Assembly: GCF_016744625.1 (NCBI RefSeq)
Contig: NZ_JADGDZ010000003.1
Span: 13,867-77,866 of the forward strand
Source: Winogradskyella sp.
Lineage (GTDB): Bacteria; Bacteroidota; Bacteroidia; Flavobacteriales; Flavobacteriaceae
Direction: 5' to 3'
DNA: 64,000 nucleotides
Positions within the stretch are counted from its first letter, which is position 1; every line of letters begins with the position of its first letter. Under the pieces are notes generated by a model, which was not told the DNA's origin, did no database searches, and saw nothing but the letters and a program-made list of their open reading frames with translations. Shown here in pieces: positions 1 to 8,536 of the stretch. Both the position numbers and the translations under genes were made by a program.

Positions 1-37
1 CTTTTACTAAATTTTATGTTTATTTCTTCCATATTTC

Positions 38-106
38 AATATTTGAATATTTGAATATTTGAATATTTGAATATTTGAATATTTGAATATTTGAATATTT
101 GAATAT
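38..106. repeat. 8-bp tandem repeat, about 8.6 copies
   Basis: The unit AATATTTG is repeated without a mismatch in eight full copies plus five bases. The array lies in non-coding DNA about 150 bp before the HD-PycTM gene. The unit length is not a multiple of three. Such arrays change copy number by slippage and could alter spacing in a promoter. The stretch 107-255 between it and the gene shows only AT-rich sequence, with no RNA gene and no clear promoter. Confidence 0.95.
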
Positions 107-255
107 GACAGTAATTATTTCAAATAAATTTCGTCTATCTAATAGTCGTAAAAGTATTGATTACTTTGCAACAACAATCAACTTTAGCTAAGTTACTACT
201 TTAGTAATTTAATAAGGTTATAAATAATTCTTAAATTAGGCTCACATTTTAATAT

Positions 256-1473
256 ATGGAGGACATTATAATAGAAGTAGAGAGATACGTTATATCATAT
301 TTGAATGATAATTTAGACGCATCATTTGTGTATCATAACCTTGCGCATACACAACGTGTAATTAGCAAAATAAAAGAATTAACAGAAGAAAGTTCTTTAA
401 GCGATATGGAAAAACAACAACTCTTAATCGCAGCTTGGTTTCATGATATTGGGTTTACAAAAACTATTGAAGGCCATGAAAAAGAGAGTATAAAAATTGC
501 TTCAGAGTTTTTGGCATCACAAAAAGTTTCAGAAGAAACTATAAAAACCATTTCTGATCTTATCCTAGCAACTCAAATGAATTATAAACCCAAAACTAAA
601 ATTGAAGGTTATATAAGAGATGCTGATTGCGCTCACTTGTCTAGTAAAAACTATGCTGATTACGCTGCATTATTAAGAAAAGAATGGGAACTCACCCTTG
701 GTAAAAAAATATCGAAATCTGATTGGATAAAAGAAAATATTAAATTTTTAACAAATCATACTTTCAATACTGATTTAGCAACTAAAAAGTGGGAGAAACG
801 AAAAGGTAAAAACTTAGCAATTCTATTACAGAATCAGAATAAAATTAAAGATGACACGGAAAAACTACAACAGAAAAAAGCTGAATTAAACTTTAAAAAA
901 GATAAATTAGATTTACCAGATCGTGGTATTGAAACCATGTTTAGAGTAGCGCTGAGAAACCATATTACTCTAAGTGATATTGCAGATACAAAAGCCAACA
1001 TTCTACTTTCTGTAAATGCAATTATCATCTCTTTGGTGTTATCTAATTTAGTTTCAAAACTAGATAATCCATCAAATGGTTATTTAATTTGGCCAACTGT
1101 TATTTTTGCATTATTTACTGTAACATCAATTGTTTTATCTGTTTTAGCTACACGACCAAATGTTACAAGTGGAAAATTCTCTAAAGAAGATGTTGCAAAT
1201 AAAAAAGTGAATCTTTTATTCTTTGGAAATTTTCATAAAATGAAACTCGACGAGTTTGAATGGGCAATGCAAGAAATGATGCAAGACAAAGAATATCTTT
1301 ACGGATCGCTTACTAAAGATTTGTATTTCTTAGGTCTGGTTTTAAACAGAAAGTATAATATCCTAAGACTTACTTATACAGTATTTGCGGTTGGAATTAT
1401 AATAAGTGTTATTGCTTTTGCCATTGCATTTCAGTTTTCTGGTATAGAAACTCAAGCGACAGAACTTTTATAA
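256..1473 (+). CDS. HD-domain phosphohydrolase fused to a Pycsar effector-type membrane domain (PycTM, DUF5706)
   Basis: The N-terminal part (about residues 1-190) is an HD-superfamily metal phosphohydrolase: H31 in NLAHT, the H63-D64 pair in WFHDIGF, H74 and D122/D124 in RDADCAH are the expected ligands. A charged linker of about 190-225 follows. The C-terminal part (about 226-395) matches the PycTM/DUF5706 family, starting with FRVALRNHITLSDIADTKAN and containing hydrophobic segments near 247-267, 278-298 and 373-395, so the protein should sit in the inner membrane with its HD domain in the cytoplasm. PycTM domains are known as effectors of cCMP/cUMP (Pycsar) phage defence, but no pyrimidine cyclase gene is visible here. 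The gene stands alone and converges on the GAF operon. In this fusion the HD domain may hydrolyse a nucleotide signal; that is inference. The ATG at 256 has no strong Shine-Dalgarno sequence. Confidence 0.85.
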   Translation: MEDIIIEVERYVISYLNDNLDASFVYHNLAHTQRVISKIKELTEESSLSDMEKQQLLIAAWFHDIGFTKTIEGHEKESIKIASEFLASQKVSEETIKTISDLILATQMNYKPKTKIEGYIRDADCAHLSSKNYADYAALLRKEWELTLGKKISKSDWIKENIKFLTNHTFNTDLATKKWEKRKGKNLAILLQNQNKIKDDTEKLQQKKAELNFKKDKLDLPDRGIETMFRVALRNHITLSDIADTKANILLSVNAIIISLVLSNLVSKLDNPSNGYLIWPTVIFALFTVTSIVLSVLATRPNVTSGKFSKEDVANKKVNLLFFGNFHKMKLDEFEWAMQEMMQDKEYLYGSLTKDLYFLGLVLNRKYNILRLTYTVFAVGIIISVIAFAIAFQFSGIETQATELL

Positions 1474-1478
1474 AACAG

Positions 1479-1507
1479 AAACCTTAAATTAAGTTATTTA
1501 AAGGTTT
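1479..1507. terminator. Hairpin between convergent genes
   Basis: AAACCTT at 1479-1485 pairs with AAGGTTT at 1501-1507, with further A/T pairs inside. It lies between the HD-PycTM stop and the end of the minus-strand small gene, whose last codons it overlaps. It could end transcription in both directions; the U-tract is short. Confidence 0.5.
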
Positions 1508-1682
1508 TAAAAATTGCTTCGTATTCTTCAAAACGATGTTCTCGAATTGGTCTTACATATGGCTCTGTATTAAAATACAAAACTAAACATGGAGATATCT
1601 TTTTATAAACTTCTGCATATTCGTATTTAATAAGCTCATTATTCGCAATTCGTGATTTAATTTTATTGTGATATGGGTACAA
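1494..1682 (-). CDS. Small conserved hypothetical protein, 62 aa
   Basis: The product is a 62-residue soluble protein with no signal peptide or membrane segment. It carries the block PYVRPIREHRFEEYEAI near its C-terminus, which I recall from short hypothetical proteins of other flavobacteria; no function is known to me. The only usable start is TTG at 1682, because an in-frame TAG lies two codons upstream and no ATG precedes the conserved N-terminus YPYHNKIKSRI. It follows the GAF gene by seven bases, so the two are probably one transcript. Confidence 0.6.
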   Translation of the reverse strand: MYPYHNKIKSRIANNELIKYEYAEVYKKISPCLVLYFNTEPYVRPIREHRFEEYEAIFKTFK

Positions 1683-1689
1683 AATCTAT

Positions 1690-4086
1690 TTAGGCTTTAA
1701 TTTCTTTCATTAAATCATCATAAGTAAAGAACGCTTTATCATCTTTATTCTTATGATAAAGCACACTCACTCTAATAGCTTTTAATCCAGTGACAGCCTG
1801 TAAATCTTGAAGATCTACTATTTCGAGGTCATCATCTAAGTACTTTTTAGACTGTAAAAATTTAACGTATCTCAAATATTCTCTTTCATCTTCTTTTTGA
1901 GAATAGACAATACTTATTTTACCTTTTTGTGTTACACGCTCTGTTGTGCCTTTAATATATGCCTTATCTACTCGTTTCTTAACAATTTCATAGCGCGCAT
2001 TATAAGTACCATCAACATCAAATTGTTTTTCGTCCATTCTAAAACTTATAGATAAAGGCTGATTGAAAACTAAAATCATAGAAGCCACATCTAAAGCTAC
2101 AGGAAATTGTGATTGCATCTGGTAGTACGAGTTTTCCATCTCTACCATCACTTGCAATTGCCATAGTCTTAAATTATAAAGGTAGATAGGATTAAAACTA
2201 TCTTCTTTTGTAATAGATTCTCCGATATACATATTATGTTCCACTCCATCTGTCTTAAATCGTTCAAAATAATGTGGATACATTAATTGTGCTTCAACTT
2301 GTTTCTGATCTAAAAGCGAAGCCATTTCTTTATTTATGTGCATAATCGTATCATCATAATGCTTTCTATGATGGTATAATACATCTACAGTGTCATCTAT
2401 ACGATTAAAATAATCATTGATCTCTGTTTTTAATTCATCTGTGGTATAAAGATGCTTTAAAACTGGTTCTATTTCATCTTTAATAAAACCTGAGATTTGC
2501 TGCTCGCTATCAACTTGAAAATGTAATTCGAGGTCTTTTAAAAAATCATTTATCTGATATATATATTGCTCATATATAGGAAGATTTTCAATTTTAGAAG
2601 CAGCTTTTAAAACCGTTTTAACTGCATTTAACTGCAATGTTAAATCTTGTTGTGTAGCCCAATTTCTGGCTTCAGAAGAGCCTTTAATATCTATTTGTCC
2701 ATAAAGAGGATAAATATTTTCAAATGCTATTTTATTAAAATTTGGCTCCTTGCCATTCATTTGATCTTTAATAAAATTTTTGGCTTCCTTTTCGAATCTC
2801 CAGTTTACACTTGGATGAATTGAAGTACACTCTTTCTGAATAATAGCCTCTATTAAATTTTCTTCCTCATTTTTAGAACGTTCAACCGCAGATACAATAA
2901 ATGGCATCACATCTACCAATTTATTTGCATTGATACTATTTAAAACCTTTGGTTTTTCTGATACAATTTCTAAAATCCCCATTAAACCTTCGTCACTTGC
3001 AATAGGTGCGAAAATAGCACTCTCAATACCTTGTTCGTGTAATACTTTAATATGTGGAGCTTTACCCTCTGAACGTTTAAATGAAAGACTAACGTCCGAA
3101 ACCGAAAAGTACTTTTTCTCTTTTAGTAATCTATTATAGGACCATTGGCAAAGTGAATCTGAACATTGTAAAGTAGCTTGTTTATTAAGCAAAAAACTAT
3201 TCATACCTGCTCCATATACGCGTTCAAAACTATCTTCTTCTTTATTATAAATTGAAAAACCAACTTTAATATCTTTTAAACCTAATAGTGAACGAAATAT
3301 CTCATGAAAATCTTCCATGAACCCTTCATCCTTGCGCTTATCTTCACCAATTAAAGTAGACTTGATGTTTGAAATAGACTGATCGTCAGTAACATCAAAA
3401 ATATTTGAAATTACAAAGCCTTTGAAGTCATAGCTATTTGGAGGAAATTTCTCTTTCCATAATGCTATATTTTCAAAATTATCTAATAACTCATCATAAT
3501 CTTTATCTGTAATTTTTGGTGCGTTGTCCTTTGGAATAATTTCAGTAAAATCAGCATTATATAAAATTTTATAATAACGCATTATTCCATTACCATCCGG
3601 AATTTCATAAAAAAATGGTCGCTTAAAATTAAGACTATAACCATAGCAGAAATTTAAAATAATGGTACAAGCAATAATATACCTTTGATCGGTAGGCATA
3701 TTTTTTATTTGTAACTCAAAATTATCACCAGCTGTTTCTAATATTGAATTAAATCGTTCTGAAGAATTGAATATAAAGTTATGGAAAGGAACAGAAGCAG
3801 TCTTTATTTCGTTGTTAGTTAAAATTGGACTAAATGAATCTTGTAAAATGCCTTCAATTTCTTTCTTGTATTTTTTAATATTATCTAAATCAGTAAACCC
3901 TTCTCTTAAGATTGGGTTCTCATCAGTTATTTTGAGTACACGTCGCGCATTAGCCGCAAGTACTTCATTCTTAGAATCAACTAAATCTTCGTACTGATTT
4001 AATAATTTGTTGAAGCTAACCTTAAGAATAAGAGGCGATTCTATGTTGTCGTTTATATCCAAACTGTAATTTTTTAATCTATACAA
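1690..4086 (-). CDS. GAF domain-containing protein, 798 aa
   Basis: This is a long soluble protein without signal peptide or membrane segments. Its middle (roughly residues 255-410) reads as a GAF domain, with the typical late strand ESAIFAPIASDEGLMGILEIVSE. The flanking regions are helical and do not match a domain I can name. I recognise the whole as a conserved single-copy flavobacterial protein annotated only as GAF-containing. GAF domains bind small ligands such as cyclic nucleotides, but no catalytic output domain is present. The frame opens with TTG at 4086 and contains no ATG for well over 100 codons, so the exact start is uncertain. The downstream small gene is seven bases away. Its convergence on the HD-PycTM gene may be chance. 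Confidence 0.75.
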   Translation of the reverse strand: MYRLKNYSLDINDNIESPLILKVSFNKLLNQYEDLVDSKNEVLAANARRVLKITDENPILREGFTDLDNIKKYKKEIEGILQDSFSPILTNNEIKTASVPFHNFIFNSSERFNSILETAGDNFELQIKNMPTDQRYIIACTIILNFCYGYSLNFKRPFFYEIPDGNGIMRYYKILYNADFTEIIPKDNAPKITDKDYDELLDNFENIALWKEKFPPNSYDFKGFVISNIFDVTDDQSISNIKSTLIGEDKRKDEGFMEDFHEIFRSLLGLKDIKVGFSIYNKEEDSFERVYGAGMNSFLLNKQATLQCSDSLCQWSYNRLLKEKKYFSVSDVSLSFKRSEGKAPHIKVLHEQGIESAIFAPIASDEGLMGILEIVSEKPKVLNSINANKLVDVMPFIVSAVERSKNEEENLIEAIIQKECTSIHPSVNWRFEKEAKNFIKDQMNGKEPNFNKIAFENIYPLYGQIDIKGSSEARNWATQQDLTLQLNAVKTVLKAASKIENLPIYEQYIYQINDFLKDLELHFQVDSEQQISGFIKDEIEPVLKHLYTTDELKTEINDYFNRIDDTVDVLYHHRKHYDDTIMHINKEMASLLDQKQVEAQLMYPHYFERFKTDGVEHNMYIGESITKEDSFNPIYLYNLRLWQLQVMVEMENSYYQMQSQFPVALDVASMILVFNQPLSISFRMDEKQFDVDGTYNARYEIVKKRVDKAYIKGTTERVTQKGKISIVYSQKEDEREYLRYVKFLQSKKYLDDDLEIVDLQDLQAVTGLKAIRVSVLYHKNKDDKAFFTYDDLMKEIKA

Positions 4087-4168
4087 AGTTAATAATATAA
4101 ATATAGTCGTTGAGTATAAGACTATCTTACATCTATATTGTTACAATATGTGTATTAAAAATTGTTTA

Positions 4169-4654
4169 CTAAAACCCTAATTGTCCATAGGTCCAATTAG
4201 AACCATCACTTATAAAGATTAAGGTTTTAGTTACATCACCACCATCTGCTGCAGTGTCTGGTGTCATGGTTATTGATTTAGAACTTGCTCTACTATCTCC
4301 TGCATAGAATTCGACACCATTTCCAACTCCAGCCACAAAACCAAATGAGTAAATTACTGCCGATTCCGAATCTGAGACATTTCTCAAAATATAAATTCTA
4401 CCAGGAAACAATGAAGCATCTGGAAGAATAAATTCTACATTACCAGTTGTAGGTGTTAAGTTTATATAAGTACCATCATCAACCACAGTTGCACTCCCTC
4501 CAGGTCCACCATTTAGACTTACCACTTTTATGGATAAGTTTCCATTAATATCTAAAGTACTTTGAGGATCAGTAGTATTAATTCCTACACCATCAACTTG
4601 TGCATTAAGGTTAAAACCTAAAACTATGCATACTATTATGACTATATTCTTCAT
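4169..4654 (-). CDS. Secreted protein with tail-fibre-like N-terminal motif, 161 aa
   Basis: An N-terminal signal peptide (MKNIVIIVCIVLGFNLNAQ) is followed by VGINTTDPQSTLDINGNLSIK, a motif found at the N-terminus of many Bacteroidetes secreted proteins and phage-tail-like adhesins. The rest is Gly/Ser/Asp-rich beta sequence ending in a WTYGQLGF block. No sorting domain or enzyme motif is visible. It lies 19 bp after the GH97 gene and could be the last gene of the starch operon, but nothing in it points to carbohydrate binding. The precise role is unknown. Confidence 0.7.
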   Translation of the reverse strand: MKNIVIIVCIVLGFNLNAQVDGVGINTTDPQSTLDINGNLSIKVVSLNGGPGGSATVVDDGTYINLTPTTGNVEFILPDASLFPGRIYILRNVSDSESAVIYSFGFVAGVGNGVEFYAGDSRASSKSITMTPDTAADGGDVTKTLIFISDGSNWTYGQLGF

Positions 4655-4673
4655 AGGGATAAAAAATTAGTTA

Positions 4674-6794
4674 CTATTTCTTTTTTAAACTCATCGCAAA
4701 TCCTCCTCCTTCAGCAAGGTTTACTATTAATCTTGAGTTTTTATTGAGCTCCATTTTTTCAATTTCTATATCTAATGGGTTATCATTCCAATGCGCATTT
4801 TTCCCATCTTTATATATAATGGCATCATAGACTTGATTGTCGTCTAGAAAATCAAAAACTAATACATGAGTTACCGAGTTTTCATCAGTGATTCCACCAA
4901 TATACCAATTTTCTGTCTGACGCTCTTTTCTAGCAATAGTCACATAATCACCTATTTCACCATTTAAAACTAAAGATTTTTCCCAATCCACACCAACATC
5001 TCTGATAAATTGCAAAGGTTTTGGATTAGCTTCATAATGTTCTACTAAATCGGCTGCCATTTGTATAGGGCTATAAATCACAACATATAATGCTAGTTGT
5101 TGCGCTAAAGTGGTATTAACTTGATTATTCTTTTTATACTCATCGAATTTTATATTGAAAATACCAGGTGTAAAATCTATTGGGCCAGCTAACATTCTTG
5201 TAAAAGCAACAATTGGCAAATGCTCTGGCGGATTACCACCATCTTCTGCCCAAGCATTAAACTCTTGTCCTCGCAAACCTTCTCTCGAAATAATATTTGG
5301 ATAGGTTCTTCTCAATCCTGTTGCCTTAATTGGTTCGTGTGCATTAACGGCAACTTCATATTTGGCTGCTTTTATTGCAGCGTTGTTATATTGATTGACC
5401 ATGTATTGTCCATGGTGGTATTCTCCCTTTGGTAAGATTTTACCAACATAGCCAGATTTAACAGCATGCATTTCATATTTCTGCATTAATGCATAAGCAG
5501 CATCTTGTTGCTTTTCGTAAGTTTCAGTTGCTGCAGAAGTTTCATGATGCATTATAATATCTACACCTTTTTCTTTTCCGTATCTAACCACCTCATCAAT
5601 ATCATAATCTGGATACGTGGTAACAAAGTCAAACACACCTTCACGATCTTCAAAGCCTATCCAACGTTCCCAACCAGTATTCCATCCTTCTACTAAAACT
5701 CCGCCAATATTATTCTTAGCAGAAAAATCTATAAAATTCTTTACATTTTCAGTAGTAGCACCATGTTTTCCGTGTGCCTTACCAGTATCAGTCCATCTGC
5801 CATCTACCATTTCCATTCCGTAATCCCAAGACGATTTACCTAAGTGCATTTCCCACCAAACACCTGTATATTTCATTGGCTTAAACCATGATACATCTCC
5901 TAATTTATTCGGCTCGTTTAGATTTACAATAAGTTTAGACTCTATTAAATCTGGCGCATTATCCGTAATTTGAATTGTTCTCCAAGGTGTATTGAATGGT
6001 AAACTTCGCTTAACTTTATAATCCGTGTTTTTTGAACCAACAAGGTTGCTTTTTAGATTTAAATTTGTTGTATCTACTTTTAAAGTCATACCAGAATAAT
6101 CAACTAAAGCTGCTTCATGGAAACTTAAGTGGATTCCGTTTTCCCCAACCATTGTTACAGGAGTATTTACAGCATTTTCAGGTATATGTGTTTGTGCCAA
6201 ATTCACATGTTCTGCATATGCAATTGCGTCTATTTCGGATAATTTAGTTGTACTATACAAATGCTCATAAATATCCCAATCACCAGGAATCCAAAACGTC
6301 TTGTAATCTTCGGTAAGATTGAATTCCGTATGCTCTTCTTTGATTAAAACATCACCTTTAAACTTGGTTTGTTTAGGGAACTCGTATCTAAATCCTATAC
6401 CATCATCATAAACTTTAAACACAATATTTAAAAAGCGCTCAGGAGAGGTTTTTTCTTGAAGTTCAACTTTTAATTCATTGTAATTATTAACTACATCTAG
6501 TTGTTCTCCCCAAGGCATTTGCCATGTCTCATTAAAAGATTTGATAGTCATATTCTTAATTATGAAGTTCTCTTTAAAAGCTGGAGCATCTTTAAACTCA
6601 AAACCTAAATACGAAGTATCAACAATGGTTTTGTTATTGAATTTAACCTTGTAAAACGGTTTTCCTTCTTCATTAATATTGAAACTCACCTCAATATTGT
6701 TATTAGGCGAAGTGATTTCTGTGACCTGTTTATCTTTTGGATTACAGGAAAACAATGCTAATACAATTCCTATTATTAATAATTTTGTTTTCAT
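4674..6794 (-). CDS. susB: GH97 alpha-glucosidase, SusB-like lipoprotein
   Basis: The 706-residue protein starts with an SPII signal (lipobox LFSC, C17) and then the beta-sandwich and TIM barrel of glycoside hydrolase family 97. Glutamates E418 (in HHETS), E487 (in AHEP), E505 and E511 (in REGLRGQE) keep the spacing I recall for E439, E508, E526 and E532 of SusB of Bacteroides thetaiotaomicron. That points to the inverting, calcium-dependent alpha-glucosidase type rather than the retaining type. It would release glucose from maltooligosaccharide ends in the periplasm. It lies 31 bp downstream of a GH13 gene in the long minus-strand starch operon. Confidence 0.9.
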   Translation of the reverse strand: MKTKLLIIGIVLALFSCNPKDKQVTEITSPNNNIEVSFNINEEGKPFYKVKFNNKTIVDTSYLGFEFKDAPAFKENFIIKNMTIKSFNETWQMPWGEQLDVVNNYNELKVELQEKTSPERFLNIVFKVYDDGIGFRYEFPKQTKFKGDVLIKEEHTEFNLTEDYKTFWIPGDWDIYEHLYSTTKLSEIDAIAYAEHVNLAQTHIPENAVNTPVTMVGENGIHLSFHEAALVDYSGMTLKVDTTNLNLKSNLVGSKNTDYKVKRSLPFNTPWRTIQITDNAPDLIESKLIVNLNEPNKLGDVSWFKPMKYTGVWWEMHLGKSSWDYGMEMVDGRWTDTGKAHGKHGATTENVKNFIDFSAKNNIGGVLVEGWNTGWERWIGFEDREGVFDFVTTYPDYDIDEVVRYGKEKGVDIIMHHETSAATETYEKQQDAAYALMQKYEMHAVKSGYVGKILPKGEYHHGQYMVNQYNNAAIKAAKYEVAVNAHEPIKATGLRRTYPNIISREGLRGQEFNAWAEDGGNPPEHLPIVAFTRMLAGPIDFTPGIFNIKFDEYKKNNQVNTTLAQQLALYVVIYSPIQMAADLVEHYEANPKPLQFIRDVGVDWEKSLVLNGEIGDYVTIARKERQTENWYIGGITDENSVTHVLVFDFLDDNQVYDAIIYKDGKNAHWNDNPLDIEIEKMELNKNSRLIVNLAEGGGFAMSLKKK

Positions 6795-6825
6795 ATAATA
6801 AATTTATGGTCTCTCAAGTTTTAAT

Positions 6826-8532
6826 TTAATCTAACACCAATTTCGCAGTTACAAGAAATTTCTCAAGTAATACTATATCAAAATCTGAATCAATAATTAC
6901 ACGTCCATTATCAACACTAACTACTTGATTAGAATAAGCATCTCTAATCATTTCACCATCTTTAAATATTTTAGAGACATCAATAGACTTAGCTCCCTTA
7001 TTAACACCTAACCCAATAACTACTAAATCTTTATAATCATCTTTTTGATAGCTTCTATAAAAATAATAAGGTTGATCTGTAATCATGTGATGCACACCAG
7101 CTCCAACAGCAGGATGTTTTGCTCTAAATTGTCCGAGTTTTTGCCAGTGACTTAAAACCTCTTTGGTCTCCTTGTCTTTAGCAATAGACTCCCAGTTCAT
7201 AAACGATCGCAATGTTGCATCTCCTTGTGTATCCTCAATAATTAGTGAACGAGAAGATTCATCACCATAATAGACTTGCGATGTACCAGGCGACAATAAT
7301 AATTTGTTTGCCGTTTCTAATGGTTTTTCTCTTTCTGGATCAAAAGGGCTTCCATCATCGTGAGAACTCAAATAATTTAATATCCCGAATTCTTTTAATT
7401 CACCATTAAGAATACCTGAATATCTTTTGAACAGATCTTCATAGTTAGATTCTTTTGAATTCCATTTAAATTCAAAATTTATTTGACTAGTGAACTTATC
7501 ATCATAATAATTCACTTTTTTATCTCCAAAATCAAAGAATTTACCTCCACTAATTCCGTAATTGTATACCTCACCTACTAAGTAGAAATCATTATCATCT
7601 AAAACTTTTTTGGGATTGTTTTTTTTGTATTCTGAAAATGCAAAATCACATTCGGTTTTAAACTCTTCCCAAACAAATTCTTCGGTATGTTTTACAGTAT
7701 CTGCTCTATAACCATCAATCCCAAACTCAGTAATATAATCCGTTAACCATTTTATAATATAAAATCGAGGAGCTCTTGGGTGACCTGTTCTTTCAAAAAA
7801 ACTATCGAGTTCTTTTACTTCTTTCTCGTAACGTCCTTCTGCTTTCCATTTTTCAACCAATTGAGGTGGCAATTTTACATTTTCATTACTTTCAGTTTTA
7901 ATATCAGGAAGGTTTGCAACCAATGTACAACTCACAGTATTTTCATAATTATCGTAAGAACATTGCTTATCTGTTCTTACCCAATCATCTGGCCAAACCG
8001 TATCCTTTTCTGTAACAGGACCTGTATGATTAATTACAGCATCTAATACAACACGAATTCCTTTTGCATGCGCCTCTTTAACCAATTGGTGTAAATCTTC
8101 TTTAGTGCCATAATTAGGATCTATTCGAGTCCAATCTTTAGCCCAATACCCATGAAACCCATAGGTTACTCCAGTACCTTCATCAGTTCCTCCATGAATT
8201 TGTTCAACGATTGGTGTCATCCAAATCGCATTAATACCTAAATCTGTAAAATAACCTTCCTTAACTTTTTGGGTTACACCCTTAATGTCTCCGCCTTTAA
8301 ATCCACGAAGTTTACCTGGAGTTCTAGTTCTATCAAAATTAACATCATTAGATGTATCTCCATTATTAAAACGATCTGTCAATAAAAAATAAAGATTCGC
8401 GCCTTCCCATATAAATGGTGTTTTTATTACTGAAGACTCCTTTGAATTAGATACCTCTTTCTCTGAATTTCTTTTATTCTCACAATTTGATATCATAAAG
8501 CTGACGCAGATTAATAGGATTATTTTTTTCAT
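6826..8532 (-). CDS. GH13 alpha-amylase family lipoprotein, 568 aa
   Basis: An SPII signal peptide ends at C17 (MISNC). A Ser/Lys/Glu-rich tether leads into the GH13 barrel, beginning NLYFLLTDRFNNGD. Conserved regions are present: DAVINH (D164-H169), the nucleophile D278 in GYRAD, the acid/base E321 in LVGE and the stabiliser D392 in SHDD. A short C-terminal beta domain follows. As a lipoprotein it acts in the periplasm or on the outer membrane, cleaving alpha-1,4 bonds of maltodextrins. Only four bases separate it from the upstream GH13 gene, so the two are translationally close. The subfamily cannot be assigned by eye. Confidence 0.88.
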   Translation of the reverse strand: MKKIILLICVSFMISNCENKRNSEKEVSNSKESSVIKTPFIWEGANLYFLLTDRFNNGDTSNDVNFDRTRTPGKLRGFKGGDIKGVTQKVKEGYFTDLGINAIWMTPIVEQIHGGTDEGTGVTYGFHGYWAKDWTRIDPNYGTKEDLHQLVKEAHAKGIRVVLDAVINHTGPVTEKDTVWPDDWVRTDKQCSYDNYENTVSCTLVANLPDIKTESNENVKLPPQLVEKWKAEGRYEKEVKELDSFFERTGHPRAPRFYIIKWLTDYITEFGIDGYRADTVKHTEEFVWEEFKTECDFAFSEYKKNNPKKVLDDNDFYLVGEVYNYGISGGKFFDFGDKKVNYYDDKFTSQINFEFKWNSKESNYEDLFKRYSGILNGELKEFGILNYLSSHDDGSPFDPEREKPLETANKLLLSPGTSQVYYGDESSRSLIIEDTQGDATLRSFMNWESIAKDKETKEVLSHWQKLGQFRAKHPAVGAGVHHMITDQPYYFYRSYQKDDYKDLVVIGLGVNKGAKSIDVSKIFKDGEMIRDAYSNQVVSVDNGRVIIDSDFDIVLLEKFLVTAKLVLD

Positions 8533-8536
8533 GTTA

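Noticed and set aside
38..106. Possible CRISPR array
   Set aside because: The 8-bp units are contiguous without spacers and no cas genes are present.
256..4086. Complete Pycsar defence operon
   Set aside because: No pyrimidine cyclase domain is encoded here; the GAF protein has no cyclase motif and lies on the opposite strand.
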